From an uncultured Candidatus Saccharibacteria bacterium (GTDB taxonomy: Bacteria > Patescibacteriota > Saccharimonadia > Saccharimonadales > HK-STAS-PATE-42), in assembly GCA_937871805.1 (NCBI GenBank), contig CALMQB010000002.1, forward strand, positions 1 through 64,000: a DNA stretch of 64,000 nt, given 5' to 3'. The position numbers were made by a program, and so were the translations under genes. Each line of letters begins with the position of its first letter. Within the stretch, counting starts at the first letter, position 1. Below are positions 16,334 through 24,720 of the stretch, one piece after another. The notes under the pieces are model-generated. The model saw only the letters and a program-made list of their open reading frames with translations, was not told the origin of the DNA and did no database searches.

Positions 16334-16366
16334 CTAAAACCCTAGGGTTAATTTCTGGGGTTTTAG
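16334..16366. terminator. Bidirectional terminator between convergent genes
   Basis: CTAAAACCC (16334-16342) pairs perfectly with GGGTTTTAG (16358-16366). On the minus strand TTTTAT follows; on the plus strand a T-rich tract follows (TTTAGATTTTTATTTTG). It most clearly serves the 592-aa minus-strand gene. Confidence 0.65.
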
Positions 16367-16417
16367 ATTTAGATTTTTATTTTGGGTGATCGGCTAAGAT
16401 TCAGAAAAGCTTCTAAA

Positions 16418-18196
16418 CTAGCTTTTTCTGGCTGAGATCTTACTGCTTGCAATAAAGGCCATGGTTGCTACTGTTAGGGTAGATAAAACTGTGATTAGCG
16501 CACTCCCTGCTCCGGTAGAAGGAGTCTCTGTTGGCACTTCTGGCTTTGGAGGCGTAGAAACATCTTCTTTACACTTTTCGCTATCTTTTGGTAGATCTTC
16601 TTTTCCAGGGATTAGACAGTTCTCGACAACTCTTACTGGAGCATCGTCACAATCATCTTCTTTTTCTGGCTGTTCTGGGTTTACCTCAGCTGCGTTGACA
16701 CAAGCCGTGTTAACTATATCGCCTTCAGTTGCCTTGGTGACTTTGGCAATAACGTTAAAGTCGATACTCTCCCCTACTTTGAGTTTAACAATGGTAGCAG
16801 TGATTTTTGATGGCGAGAATTCAAAACTAATTCCGGCGACTGGTTCAGTTCTGATGAACTCGATGTTGCTTGGTGCAGGATCTTGAACTATCGCATTAAC
16901 AAGGTCTACATTGCCAGTGTTGGTAACTTTGACGTTGTAGGTGAACTCCTGGTTAAGGGCAACATTTTCTTGAGACACTTCTTTAGTAATTTCAACGCCA
17001 GGCTCTTTTTTGGGAGTTGTGCAGTTGATTACTGCAGGGTCTTCTTTAGGGTTTAAGCCTTCACCTGTTCCTTCTGGGTCGGCAGTTGCTATATTGTTGT
17101 AGAATGTTTTTTGACCAGGTTCACAGGCTTCTTCTGCAGTTTTATCCTCATTGACAGTAATCTTAGCCTTCATGGTGAATATAGCCTTTTGACCGACTGC
17201 AATTGATGGAACAACCACTCCTTTGTTTGAATTAAAGAAGTCGGTATCGTTGCTTACTTTAGTTCCATCTAGCTTGAGGCTTCCGGCTATGTATTCAACT
17301 CCATTCGGGAGCTTATCTGAAACTTTGACATTTTTTAGTTCGGTTTTTCCAGTATTTGTAACGTCAACCTTGTAGTCAAACTCCTCCCCAGCCTCTACTC
17401 CGACAGAGCTATCATTATTCTGGGCATCTTCGCCATTGACATACTTTTTGATTGTAAAGTTTGGCTTTTCAGGTTGAGGTTCTGCCGTAACCTTAACTTT
17501 TACCTTAACCCATCCAACGTGCTCATAGCAGCCAAGCCATTTTCCATTTGTGGCTGAACCCGGTTGGCTTCCGACTGCGGTTCCATTTGCTCCGATAAAT
17601 TGATCTGGAAGAGTGGCGGTTGCAGTTCCACTACCATCTCGTTGAGTTAACTTGGCGCTACCCTTTACATAGTTCAGTTTGAACTTTTTACCGTCGGCAC
17701 TACTGATGACGGTTCCGTCCCAGACACCTTTTGGTGTAGAATTGTCTGCATTCACAAAACCGATAGGTTCATTCTTTAAACTGTACTGATCTTCAGGAAG
17801 GTCTATTCCTGCCTTTACTCCAGTTGCAACACCGAGTCCGCTTGCGTTTGTTGAGGTGTTGGCGTTGTTGTGGATGTATAGTCTAATCTCTACTTCGTCG
17901 CCATCTTTTACTGCGAGATCGTTACTCCAAGTGGCATCACTTGTTTTTTTAGCAGTAGTAAAGTTGAATTCATCACCGTAGGTTGGAGTATTTTTCATGC
18001 TGTTAAAAACAGGTCCGGTTAGTGACCCTAAACGACCTGTTGGGTCATTATAATCAAATGTTGGCCTAGATGGACCCCATGTTGCAAGTGTGGCACTTGG
18101 GATAGCAATTGCGACTGTTAGAGCTAGCAGGGCCCAGGTTTTTTTAAGTCCTGAGACTTTCTTAAGTTTGTTGAAGATGTTTTTGAGTTTTTTCAT
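16418..18196 (-). CDS. Secreted DUF11-repeat surface protein with sortase-like tail
   Basis: 592 aa. It has a basic N-terminus and signal helix (about 20-38, WALLALTVAIAIPSATLA), a unique domain to about residue 245, then two DUF11/isopeptide-type Ig repeats: EFDYKVDVTNTGKTELKNV and EFTYNVKVTNTGNVDLVNA, each with PNGVEYI/PSNIEFI strands. It ends ETPSTGAG, a hydrophobic helix and SARKS, i.e. a TPxTG wall-sorting signal. It is probably a covalently anchored stalk or adhesin, fitting an epibiotic lifestyle. The next gene upstream (Thr/Pro-rich) is 24 bp away in the same direction. Confidence 0.85.
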   Translation of the reverse strand: MKKLKNIFNKLKKVSGLKKTWALLALTVAIAIPSATLATWGPSRPTFDYNDPTGRLGSLTGPVFNSMKNTPTYGDEFNFTTAKKTSDATWSNDLAVKDGDEVEIRLYIHNNANTSTNASGLGVATGVKAGIDLPEDQYSLKNEPIGFVNADNSTPKGVWDGTVISSADGKKFKLNYVKGSAKLTQRDGSGTATATLPDQFIGANGTAVGSQPGSATNGKWLGCYEHVGWVKVKVKVTAEPQPEKPNFTIKKYVNGEDAQNNDSSVGVEAGEEFDYKVDVTNTGKTELKNVKVSDKLPNGVEYIAGSLKLDGTKVSNDTDFFNSNKGVVVPSIAVGQKAIFTMKAKITVNEDKTAEEACEPGQKTFYNNIATADPEGTGEGLNPKEDPAVINCTTPKKEPGVEITKEVSQENVALNQEFTYNVKVTNTGNVDLVNAIVQDPAPSNIEFIRTEPVAGISFEFSPSKITATIVKLKVGESIDFNVIAKVTKATEGDIVNTACVNAAEVNPEQPEKEDDCDDAPVRVVENCLIPGKEDLPKDSEKCKEDVSTPPKPEVPTETPSTGAGSALITVLSTLTVATMAFIASSKISARKS

Positions 18197-18220
18197 AATA
18201 TTTTATACCTTAAACTTAAT

Positions 18221-20029
18221 TTATCTGTTTGCCCTGTTTGCTATTTCCGCTGCGTTGCCCAGTCTACCTAGTCCAGCCTGAACGGCGTCAGTAACTAGCT
18301 TTCCGAGCCTTGCATCTGCTTTGGTACGAGCAGAGTCAAATTTAGATCTGGCAAACCCTAGTACTGTAGCCGGTGGTCGTGTCTCTGTTGGTCCTTCAGG
18401 AATAGTTGCAGGTACTGTTGTGGTGGGGCAAAGCTCTGGATTGCTCTCACAAGTCTTTGGGGGTTCGGTTACAGGAGGCCTTGTAGTTGGAGGAGGTGGA
18501 GGTGAAGTAGTTGGAGGAGGTGGAGGTGAAGTCGTTGGAGGAGGTGGAGGTGAAGTCGTTGGAGGAGGAGCAGTGCTTGGAGTTGTAGGAGGAGCAGTGC
18601 TTGGAGTTGTAGGAGGAGCAGTGCTTGGAGTTGTAGGAGGAGCAGTGCTTACCGTGACTCCTGTTGTGGTAGTGACCTCTATCGGCGGAAGAGTAGTCGA
18701 AGTGCCGGTTGTAGTCGTAGGAGCTGTAGTCGTAGTGCTCGTGCTTGTGGTTGTTTCCTCAGGTGTACAGTCGCCCTTAGCATCTTTGGCCTGTCTATTT
18801 GCATCTGCTTTTGCTTCATCCTCCGTAGTGCCGGTGCCAGTAAATTCCTCATGTCGTTCTTCGCCGTTAGGTAGAAGCTCTGCGCAAACAGAGGTCGTGT
18901 ATGTAAATTCCTCTGGAGGTGCCTCAGTAACCGTAACCGGAGGTTTAGGTCTGTTTGGCTTGTTAGGTGTCGGCGCTGGAGTGTCAGCTTTTGGAACTTC
19001 TGGAGCAGGTGCAGCTTGAGGAGTTTCTGGAGCTGGGGCAGGTGCTCCTTCTTGTGGGGTAACAACTTTCTGGAATGGTTGCCATCCACAATCTGCTCTG
19101 TATGCGGATACATACGTATCACCATTTGCGTCCGTATAGGAGATTAGGGCGATAGCATCCTCTGCGCCAACGCTGCGGAGATCATCATAAGAAAGTTTGC
19201 CACTTTGGTTGAAGCCGATATTTTTGTATTCTGCACTGTCTGCTGTAAGTGTAACGAAGCTTACTTCTACACTAGAAAGATCTCCTGCTGCTAGTTCGTC
19301 TAGCATGGCTTGAGGGGCGCCGTTGTTTTGGAGAGCTTCTTTTACTACGTTTGCCTGCTCTTCACTGAATCCATCTTTTGCGCTTAATAAATTTACGAGT
19401 TGCTCTACAGATTGCTGTGGAGTTCCAACTGTTTTTCCGGCATTGAAAGATGCTTTTCCTGCCTCTATTGGACCGGGTAACGGCGCATCTAAGTCATTTA
19501 CGGCGCTATAGTCACCATCTCCTAGCCCTAGAGATTTTAATACTGACGCTTCGTCGTCAGAAATTTCTGGATCGAGTGCGCCCTGTACCTCAGCCCTTTG
19601 TGCAGCCTTTTTGAACCATGCACCTTGCTGTTGTTTTGCAATCTTCACTGCATCTTCTCTGGAAACTCTAGGATTTGCTTTTAGCATAGCATTGACTGCT
19701 TCATTCTCTATCGTGGCAAGTGTGAACCTGTCTGCAGCTGATGGGCCGGTATCTTTTTTGTCTGGAGCCTCGTTGGTATGCCCACTACCTAAGTTTGGAA
19801 CTCTATTTTGTTTGCTGGCTGCGGGAACGGTATCTGATACCTCTGGCGAAACTGGCTTCGTTGCTTCTGTTCCAGAACATCCAGTTGCAAGCAGTGCAGT
19901 GGTTGACAGGAGGAATCCAATGGCCCTACGTCTGTTTGCGATGGTTGTCGTTAGAGTATTGAATACTGTTCCGATAGAATTTAATGCATCAGTTACTGGT
20001 GTATTATTTTGAGTGTTGGGGTTGGTCAT
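18221..20029 (-). CDS. Secreted Thr/Pro-rich repeat protein
   Basis: A 602-aa protein with an N-terminal cytoplasmic stretch (about 35 residues), a hydrophobic segment (FLLSTTALLATGC) with a lipobox-like ATGC end, an Ala/Glu-rich helical region, and a Pro/Thr linker. The linker contains perfect 8-residue repeats: TTPSTAPP (four times) and TTSPPPPP (three times), encoded by tandem 24-bp DNA repeats. A basic helical tail (RSKFDSARTKADARLGKLV) follows. It resembles mucin-like stalks; no enzyme motif is seen. It probably co-functions with the DUF11 protein encoded next. Confidence 0.8.
   Translation of the reverse strand: MTNPNTQNNTPVTDALNSIGTVFNTLTTTIANRRRAIGFLLSTTALLATGCSGTEATKPVSPEVSDTVPAASKQNRVPNLGSGHTNEAPDKKDTGPSAADRFTLATIENEAVNAMLKANPRVSREDAVKIAKQQQGAWFKKAAQRAEVQGALDPEISDDEASVLKSLGLGDGDYSAVNDLDAPLPGPIEAGKASFNAGKTVGTPQQSVEQLVNLLSAKDGFSEEQANVVKEALQNNGAPQAMLDELAAGDLSSVEVSFVTLTADSAEYKNIGFNQSGKLSYDDLRSVGAEDAIALISYTDANGDTYVSAYRADCGWQPFQKVVTPQEGAPAPAPETPQAAPAPEVPKADTPAPTPNKPNRPKPPVTVTEAPPEEFTYTTSVCAELLPNGEERHEEFTGTGTTEDEAKADANRQAKDAKGDCTPEETTTSTSTTTTAPTTTTGTSTTLPPIEVTTTTGVTVSTAPPTTPSTAPPTTPSTAPPTTPSTAPPPTTSPPPPPTTSPPPPPTTSPPPPPTTRPPVTEPPKTCESNPELCPTTTVPATIPEGPTETRPPATVLGFARSKFDSARTKADARLGKLVTDAVQAGLGRLGNAAEIANRANR
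18486..18653. repeat. Seven tandem 24-bp coding repeats
   Basis: Three units of GTTGGAGGAGGTGGAGGTGA-type (18486-18557) and four of GTTGTAGGAGGAGCAGTGCT-type (18558-18653), all 24 bp, contiguous and in frame. They encode the Pro/Thr stalk on the minus strand, so copy number may vary between strains by slippage without a frameshift. Confidence 0.9.
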
Positions 20030-20240
20030 AATATCTTTTATTTAAGTTTAACTCTAGTTTATTGAACTTTACTCCTAATCTCTCGATCTTATTTTGGGCT
20101 CTTTAACACCTAAAGATCTTTATAACTTAAGATACTATCATACTAATATATATAATGTCAACACTTCTGCAATCTTATACAGAGCTTACGCAATATGCTT
20201 ATGTTAAAAAAGTTAACTGAAGTCGTTAAACTTAAGTTTT

Positions 20241-20282
20241 AAAAAAGTAAAAAACCACCATTAAACTTAATTAATGATGGTT
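20241..20282 (-). terminator. Terminator of tRNA-Pro, containing the dispersed motif
   Basis: AACCACCATTAA (20253-20264) pairs with TTAATGATGGTT (20271-20282) with one wobble; on the minus strand TTTTTTAC and more T follow. The loop and stem edge contain TTAAACTTAA at 20261-20270. It lies 12 bases after the tRNA-Pro 3' end. Confidence 0.7.
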
Positions 20283-20293
20283 GAATTAGATCC

Positions 20294-20370
20294 TGGTCGG
20301 GGTAGCAGGACTCGAACCTGCGACCTCACGCTCCCAAAGCGTGCGCGCTAGCCAACTGCGCCATACCCCG
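20294..20370 (-). tRNA. trnP: tRNA-Pro (TGG)
   Basis: The cloverleaf reads on the minus strand: acceptor CGGGGTA/TACCCCG, D-arm GCGC/GCGC, anticodon stem CACGC/GCGTG with loop TTTGGGA (anticodon TGG), T-arm GCAGG/CCTGC with loop TTCGAGT, discriminator A, and CCA encoded at 20294-20296. A TATAAT at 20380-20385 lies 9 bases before the first base. Confidence 0.95.
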
Positions 20371-20379
20371 ATGAAACTT

Positions 20380-20385
20380 ATTATA
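20380..20385 (-). promoter_or_regulatory. -10 box of tRNA-Pro
   Basis: A perfect TATAAT on the minus strand, 9 bases from the tRNA 5' end. A dispersed motif copy (20407-20416) occupies the -35 region. Confidence 0.6.
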
Positions 20386-20418
20386 ACAGAAGTTAAACTT
20401 AGATGATTAAGTTTAACT

Positions 20419-22140
20419 TTATTGTTTGTTGATTGAACCTGCCAGAGGGAAGGATGCGTATTCATTGCTATGCAGATAAACCTGCCAGTTTCCTGGCGAG
20501 ATTTGTGAGCCTCTGATGAATGTGTACTGAATTGGATTCCCTTTACGGCTGGCAATTGGTTGGTAGCGCAGAGTCTGTCCTCCAGATATTGAGAGGTTAG
20601 TTAAGCAGGTAAAGCTAGAATTAATTTTGCATTCTATTAAAGCCCACTCCTGATTTGAGAGTGTTGGGTGGTTGAGCTTCCAGACTTTTCCTTCGGCTGG
20701 TTGTTTTGGTGAGAGTTCGGGCTGCCCGATGAGTGTTGACCCGAAATTTGCTTGTGCAAATAAAGTTGCTTTGTGTGCGTTGAGCCGTCCGTATCCATAT
20801 TGTTCGGTGAAATCTTGATTGGTCATTCCCGGAACTTTATCTGTGCTTAAGTTTAAAAACTCCATAGTTTGATTCGGGCTAATTTGAGGATATTGGCTTT
20901 TGAGCAGGGCGGCGACTCCGGCAGTTAATGGTGAAGAAAAAGATGTTCCGCTGGTTGTAACGTAGCTAGTGAGTGAGCCATTCGCAGTATAAGCAGGAAC
21001 TGGGCCAATTGATTGGCCGGGAGCAACTAAATCTAGTGCTGGACCGTAGCTAGAAAATGATGCTCTGGCGTCTGTGCTTGTGGTTGCGCCAACCGATAAG
21101 ACTTCATCATAGAGCGCAGGGTAAGTCATCCTTCCTGGGGCTGCAAGATCACTACAGATAGGTTCATCGTTGAGTGCGCAGTTACCGCTCGCAGCAACGA
21201 TTAGTGTTCCGTTTGTTTTTGCATAGCGAATTGCGGCTAGTAAAAGTGGGTCGTTGAAGTTAGTCCCGAGGCTTAAGTTTATGATATCCGCATCGTTATC
21301 TGTAGCGTATTCGATAGCCGCGACAATGTCAGAGGTGTAGGCTTCACCGTCATCACTAAATATTTGGAGGGGCATTACCTTGGCTTTAGATATTCCGGCA
21401 GAGCCTTTGAAGTTGTTGGTTGTGGCAGAGACAACTCCGGCAACCATCGTGCCGTGGCCTGCGCCTTCACCACCAGGGTTGGTTGAGCCGGCATCAGGGT
21501 TACTATCAACATTAAAAAAGTCATAGCCGCGCCAGTCGTCCGAGTATCCATTATTGTCGTCATCACAGTTGTTAGTGTTCTTATTTTGAGGAGTGCCTGT
21601 CCAGCAAAGGTCGCCTAAAGATGTTTGCCCGGTTTCTGCAGAATTAAGCTTCCACTGCCCGTTTAAGTCTTCGTGGTCTAAGTTAAAGCCCGAATCGATA
21701 ACAGCTACTGTTACGTCAGATGAATTTGGAGTTAGCTCCCAGGCTAAAGAACTCTGGACTCTGTCTTTTGCCCAGTCAGTGGAATAGTATGGGTCATTCG
21801 GTGCATCCAGCAAATAATATCTAACCTCTTTAAAGTCTCCTTCTTTTGGAAGAATTTTAGATTGATGGTTTGGGGCGAGATTAAGTCTAGCTGAGCTTTT
21901 TGAACTTTCTGTATTTTGTGTAGTTTGATTTACTCCAGTATTAGCATCGGGTTTTGAATTGGCAGAGCTATCCTCTGTGGTATTCTGATTTTGTTGAACT
22001 TTAGATTCTGTCTGTACCGGAGGTTCCGATTGAAGGACGCCTGTCTGACTTTGCTGGAGTCTGCTAAAACCAAACCCAACTACTATAAGAAGTGGAATCA
22101 GTAGGTATAGCTTTTTGAAATGTTTTTGTTTCTTAGACAT
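20419..22140 (-). CDS. Subtilisin-like serine protease (S8), membrane-anchored
   Basis: 573 aa. It has an N-terminal anchor (about 11-25), a Ser/Asn/Gln-rich linker, and then a full S8 catalytic domain: Asp149 in VAVIDSGFN, His229 in AGHGTMVAGV, oxyanion Asn320 in ASGNC, and Ser400 in SGTSFSSPLTAGVAALL. A C-terminal beta domain of about 120 residues follows the YGYGRLNAHKA segment. It probably acts outside the cell to process surface or host proteins. The promoter lies inside a perfect 16-bp inverted repeat of two dispersed-motif copies just upstream. It is not obviously in an operon. Confidence 0.9.
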   Translation of the reverse strand: MSKKQKHFKKLYLLIPLLIVVGFGFSRLQQSQTGVLQSEPPVQTESKVQQNQNTTEDSSANSKPDANTGVNQTTQNTESSKSSARLNLAPNHQSKILPKEGDFKEVRYYLLDAPNDPYYSTDWAKDRVQSSLAWELTPNSSDVTVAVIDSGFNLDHEDLNGQWKLNSAETGQTSLGDLCWTGTPQNKNTNNCDDDNNGYSDDWRGYDFFNVDSNPDAGSTNPGGEGAGHGTMVAGVVSATTNNFKGSAGISKAKVMPLQIFSDDGEAYTSDIVAAIEYATDNDADIINLSLGTNFNDPLLLAAIRYAKTNGTLIVAASGNCALNDEPICSDLAAPGRMTYPALYDEVLSVGATTSTDARASFSSYGPALDLVAPGQSIGPVPAYTANGSLTSYVTTSGTSFSSPLTAGVAALLKSQYPQISPNQTMEFLNLSTDKVPGMTNQDFTEQYGYGRLNAHKATLFAQANFGSTLIGQPELSPKQPAEGKVWKLNHPTLSNQEWALIECKINSSFTCLTNLSISGGQTLRYQPIASRKGNPIQYTFIRGSQISPGNWQVYLHSNEYASFPLAGSINKQ

Positions 22141-22143
22141 TTG

Positions 22144-22188
22144 CTTAAACTTAAGCGTATTGATCTATAGTATACGCTTAAGTTTAAG
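22144..22188. promoter_or_regulatory. 16-bp perfect inverted repeat enclosing the subtilase -10 region
   Basis: CTTAAACTTAAGCGTA (22144-22159) and its exact reverse complement (22173-22188), with a 13-base spacer. On the minus strand the spacer edge provides TATACT and the subtilase ATG is only 3 bases beyond the repeat. It lies between two divergent genes, so it is not their terminator. Confidence 0.7.
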
Positions 22189-22266
22189 GTTCTGTCTAGC
22201 TACCAATATTGCAAATTATCAGTTAGAGCAAATAATTTAATACTTGTTATATTAAATTATAAATGT

Positions 22267-22272
22267 TATAAT
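22267..22272 (+). promoter_or_regulatory. -10 box, near-leaderless 267-aa gene
   Basis: A perfect TATAAT, 10 bases before the ATG at 22283. Confidence 0.5.
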
Positions 22273-22282
22273 TATATTCTAT

Positions 22283-23086
22283 ATGAGTAGACTTAAGTCG
22301 GAGTATGAAAAAAGGTGGGCTGAGCTCGCTGGAGGTGAGGTGGTCCGAGATGTTTTGGTTGGCGAGAGACTGGTCCCTACCGGCTACACTGACTGTCATG
22401 ATCAAACATATTTTGTGGATGGGCACCCAAATATGTTGATCAGAAGGAACCACGAGCTAGATTTAAACGTACTTCCCTTCAAGCAAACACTTAAAATTGC
22501 TGATGCCTTTAATCGCCTTGGTAAATTTGGCGTAAATTGTTTACCGTATATTCCAGTAGAGGCTGACGGAATAGTGTACGTCGCGACTGAGAACGTAGTT
22601 GGCGAAAATCTAGAGAGCTCCCTTGAGTGGGGTTCTGACCCTGCTGGGCTAGATAAAGGCTGGGAAGGTCTCGGAGAGTACTACTTAGATGCTTGGCGAA
22701 AGAGGCTTCCCTATGCCAGCGATATAACTGGATGCCGACAATATATGGTTGGAAAAGCTGGTTTTGATCCTGTTGATAGAACATGGTTAGTTGATCTGAG
22801 CGACTTATGTGCTGACTTTGGTGGGGGTAAGGTTCCTGGGTATAAAAAAACCAGGTTTGAAAGTGAGATTTGGGGATTTTATGGATACGCTACAGATGTA
22901 ATAAGGATAGAGGGATGCTTGGGTTCTGAGATGACTAGGTCCAGGCAGAAGATTGCTGAGATGTTAGCGGTGACTGGATTCGACTCTATGCCGAAGGATG
23001 ACTATCTCAGTAAGAGAGAGGTTTTAATGATGCTTGATTCTGGCGAGGTTCCAGAAGAGGACGACCTGGCGTATATGAAAGTATAG
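22283..23086 (+). CDS. Unknown 267-aa protein
   Basis: Not recognised. It is soluble, with no signal. The order of HPNMLIRRNHELDLN, an IVYVATENVVGENLES strand and DRTWLVDLSDLCADFGGGK faintly recalls a small kinase-like fold (hinge region, then a D-L-S-D turn), but there is no glycine loop or HxD motif, so I do not assign it. It is a single gene with a TATAAT 10 bases upstream. Its 3' end is convergent with the polymerase operon at 23208. Confidence 0.7.
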   Translation: MSRLKSEYEKRWAELAGGEVVRDVLVGERLVPTGYTDCHDQTYFVDGHPNMLIRRNHELDLNVLPFKQTLKIADAFNRLGKFGVNCLPYIPVEADGIVYVATENVVGENLESSLEWGSDPAGLDKGWEGLGEYYLDAWRKRLPYASDITGCRQYMVGKAGFDPVDRTWLVDLSDLCADFGGGKVPGYKKTRFESEIWGFYGYATDVIRIEGCLGSEMTRSRQKIAEMLAVTGFDSMPKDDYLSKREVLMMLDSGEVPEEDDLAYMKV

Positions 23087-23207
23087 AGTTTTTAAATGAG
23101 CCATACTGCTGTTTCTTTGCTTGGTAGATGAAAAGAGAATTTTTTGATGAATTTGGATTTGCACTAGTATTTATAGTGCGAATTTTCTCTAGCACTGGAA
23201 TATTTTG

Positions 23208-24461
23208 CTAGGCCTCTTTTAGTAGAAGCTCAAAATACCTAGTGCTTCCAAATGGTATTTTTTGCTTAACAAGACTTTTACCTGCTATAGAGTTTGCAGT
23301 ACAGATCACAAAGTTTCCGTATTTATCGTTAACTTCATCAACTGCTTGAGTCAGCCACTCGGCCCGATTAGTTGAATCGAGCAGACTGATTTGGCTCCTT
23401 GATGAGGGGCTTAGTTCGTAGCAAGTTATGCTAATTTGGATGACGGCTTCAGATTTAGGCCTTTGGTTGATTAAGTATAGTGCTCGACGGTAGACCTCCT
23501 GGTCTGTATAGAAGGAGCTACCGTGCATTTTTCTCTTAAACCAATACTCACCACTTTGAAGGTGTAGGCCGACCATGATTCCCCTGGCATCAACATTGTT
23601 AAACCTGAGTTTTTGGCCTGTTGTTTGGCAGAGATACTGAAATGCTGGTAGGATGTAGCTGTCATCCCTAGAAGACTTGCCTAAAACCCACTGTCTGCCA
23701 ACTTGACCTAGTTTTGTAGGGGTGTCGTCGACTTCGTAGCCTCTGAGTCTTTGATGCCACTGTCTACCGACAACACCGTGGAAGACCTGTCTATGTAAAA
23801 AATCTGGATTGGCCTTAAGAAAATCTAGGACGGTGAATATGCCCGCAGCGTTAAGTCTGGCTTGATAGTGCAGGGCAATTCCACTTAAATCTGTAAGTTC
23901 AATACCTTTGTAGTAATTAATAAGGTTGGTCTTATCTAGAGTGTCGAGACCGTTTGGCTTGTGCCATCCCGCAGCTTGCTTTGCTAGAAACCTGTTTGGT
24001 CCGATGCCAACATTAATTTTCATCCAGCACCCGACCTCATCTTTGAGGCGCTGTTTAATCTCATAGCCGATTTCTTGCAATGAACGAGAATTAACCTCTC
24101 TGGTTCCTCTGAAATCAATGATGCCCTCATCGATACTTTTCATTTCAACTTTTGGGGAGTAAGCCTTCATTATCTTAACCAGTTTTTGGTAGACAAAGTT
24201 ATATTTAGGCGGGTCAGATTCTAAAACTATGAATTCTGGGCAAATTAATTGTGCCTCGGAAAAGCGCATGCCGACCTTTATGCCAAGAGCTTTAGCTTCG
24301 TAAGAGGCGGCGATGATGCAACAGTGCTTAGATATCCTATTAGTTACACCCATTGGCTTACCTCTCAAACTTGGGCGGGCCTGCTGTTCAGTGGTTGCAA
24401 AGGCACTGTTTAGATCGATATGCATGATCTGCGGCTCGTCTGGGTTGAGTTTAAGGTGCAT
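23208..24461 (-). CDS. Y-family DNA polymerase (DinB/UmuC-like)
   Basis: 417 aa. Catalytic carboxylates are visible in IMHIDLNSAFATTEQ (first Asp) and KSIDEGIIDF (Asp-Glu), with the finger/palm motif YEAKALGIKVGM and a helix-hairpin region (LTDLSGIALHYQARLNAAGI). The C-terminal little-finger domain is present (VDARGIMVGLHLQSGEYW). It performs translesion synthesis. Gly replaces the more common Cys/Ala after SIDE. It overlaps the upstream 90-codon gene by 11 bases, so the two are translationally coupled. Confidence 0.9.
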   Translation of the reverse strand: MHLKLNPDEPQIMHIDLNSAFATTEQQARPSLRGKPMGVTNRISKHCCIIAASYEAKALGIKVGMRFSEAQLICPEFIVLESDPPKYNFVYQKLVKIMKAYSPKVEMKSIDEGIIDFRGTREVNSRSLQEIGYEIKQRLKDEVGCWMKINVGIGPNRFLAKQAAGWHKPNGLDTLDKTNLINYYKGIELTDLSGIALHYQARLNAAGIFTVLDFLKANPDFLHRQVFHGVVGRQWHQRLRGYEVDDTPTKLGQVGRQWVLGKSSRDDSYILPAFQYLCQTTGQKLRFNNVDARGIMVGLHLQSGEYWFKRKMHGSSFYTDQEVYRRALYLINQRPKSEAVIQISITCYELSPSSRSQISLLDSTNRAEWLTQAVDEVNDKYGNFVICTANSIAGKSLVKQKIPFGSTRYFELLLKEA

Positions 24462-24720
24462 AGTGGCCCTCCATGACTTCTAAGAGCGTCCAGGTTAGCC
24501 TTTCTGCATCAAACTCCAACCTGTAGTCGTTGCTGCCATCAGACATGTCAAAAACATGAATCATGCGCTCCCCTTTATGTGTCGGATGTCTTAAGCCCAA
24601 CTCTAAGAACTTGATCTCTTTATTATTCCAGAGCATTTTATGCGGAAAACAGACTCCTAAGGTGTCGCTCTTTGCTTTATATGAGGCAACAATCGAAACC
24701 CTTTGGTTGATTTTGTTCAT
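24451..24720 (-). CDS. Small protein coupled to the Y-family polymerase
   Basis: 89 aa from the ATG at 24720, preferred over an upstream start because GAAAGG lies 9 bases ahead of it. The protein is mainly strands (RVSIVASYKAKSDTLGVCFP, IKFLELGLRHPTHKGERMIH, DYRLEFDAERLTWTLLEV), suggesting a small beta-barrel or single-domain partner. Its tight overlap with the polymerase suggests an accessory role, by analogy to small imuA/umuD-type partners, but no homology to those is visible. Confidence 0.75.
   Translation of the reverse strand: MNKINQRVSIVASYKAKSDTLGVCFPHKMLWNNKEIKFLELGLRHPTHKGERMIHVFDMSDGSNDYRLEFDAERLTWTLLEVMEGHYAP

Larger units (their letters stand above)
16006..16417. other. 412-bp non-coding region between convergent genes
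   Basis: No convincing reading frame. It holds a two-sided terminator (16334-16366), a minus-strand terminator (16169-16200) and, between them, several hairpins (GGTATC/GATACC pairing over 16210-16258, GTTTG-CAAG-CAAAC near 16289-16302). The part from 16010 to 16165 shows nothing I can name. Confidence 0.6.

Noticed and set aside
18486-18653. Regular 24-bp repeats resembling a CRISPR array
   Set aside because: The units are contiguous, without unique spacers, and keep the reading frame of a Pro/Thr stalk. No cas genes are present.
18321-19019. 232-aa plus-strand ORF rich in Gly and Val opposite the Thr/Pro repeat gene
   Set aside because: It is the antisense of the 24-bp coding repeats; the minus-strand protein has signal, linker and tail architecture, while this frame is pure low-complexity shadow.
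20286-20555. 89-aa minus-strand ORF covering tRNA-Pro
   Set aside because: The frame reads through the tRNA gene and the end of the subtilase gene; it is a shadow of both.
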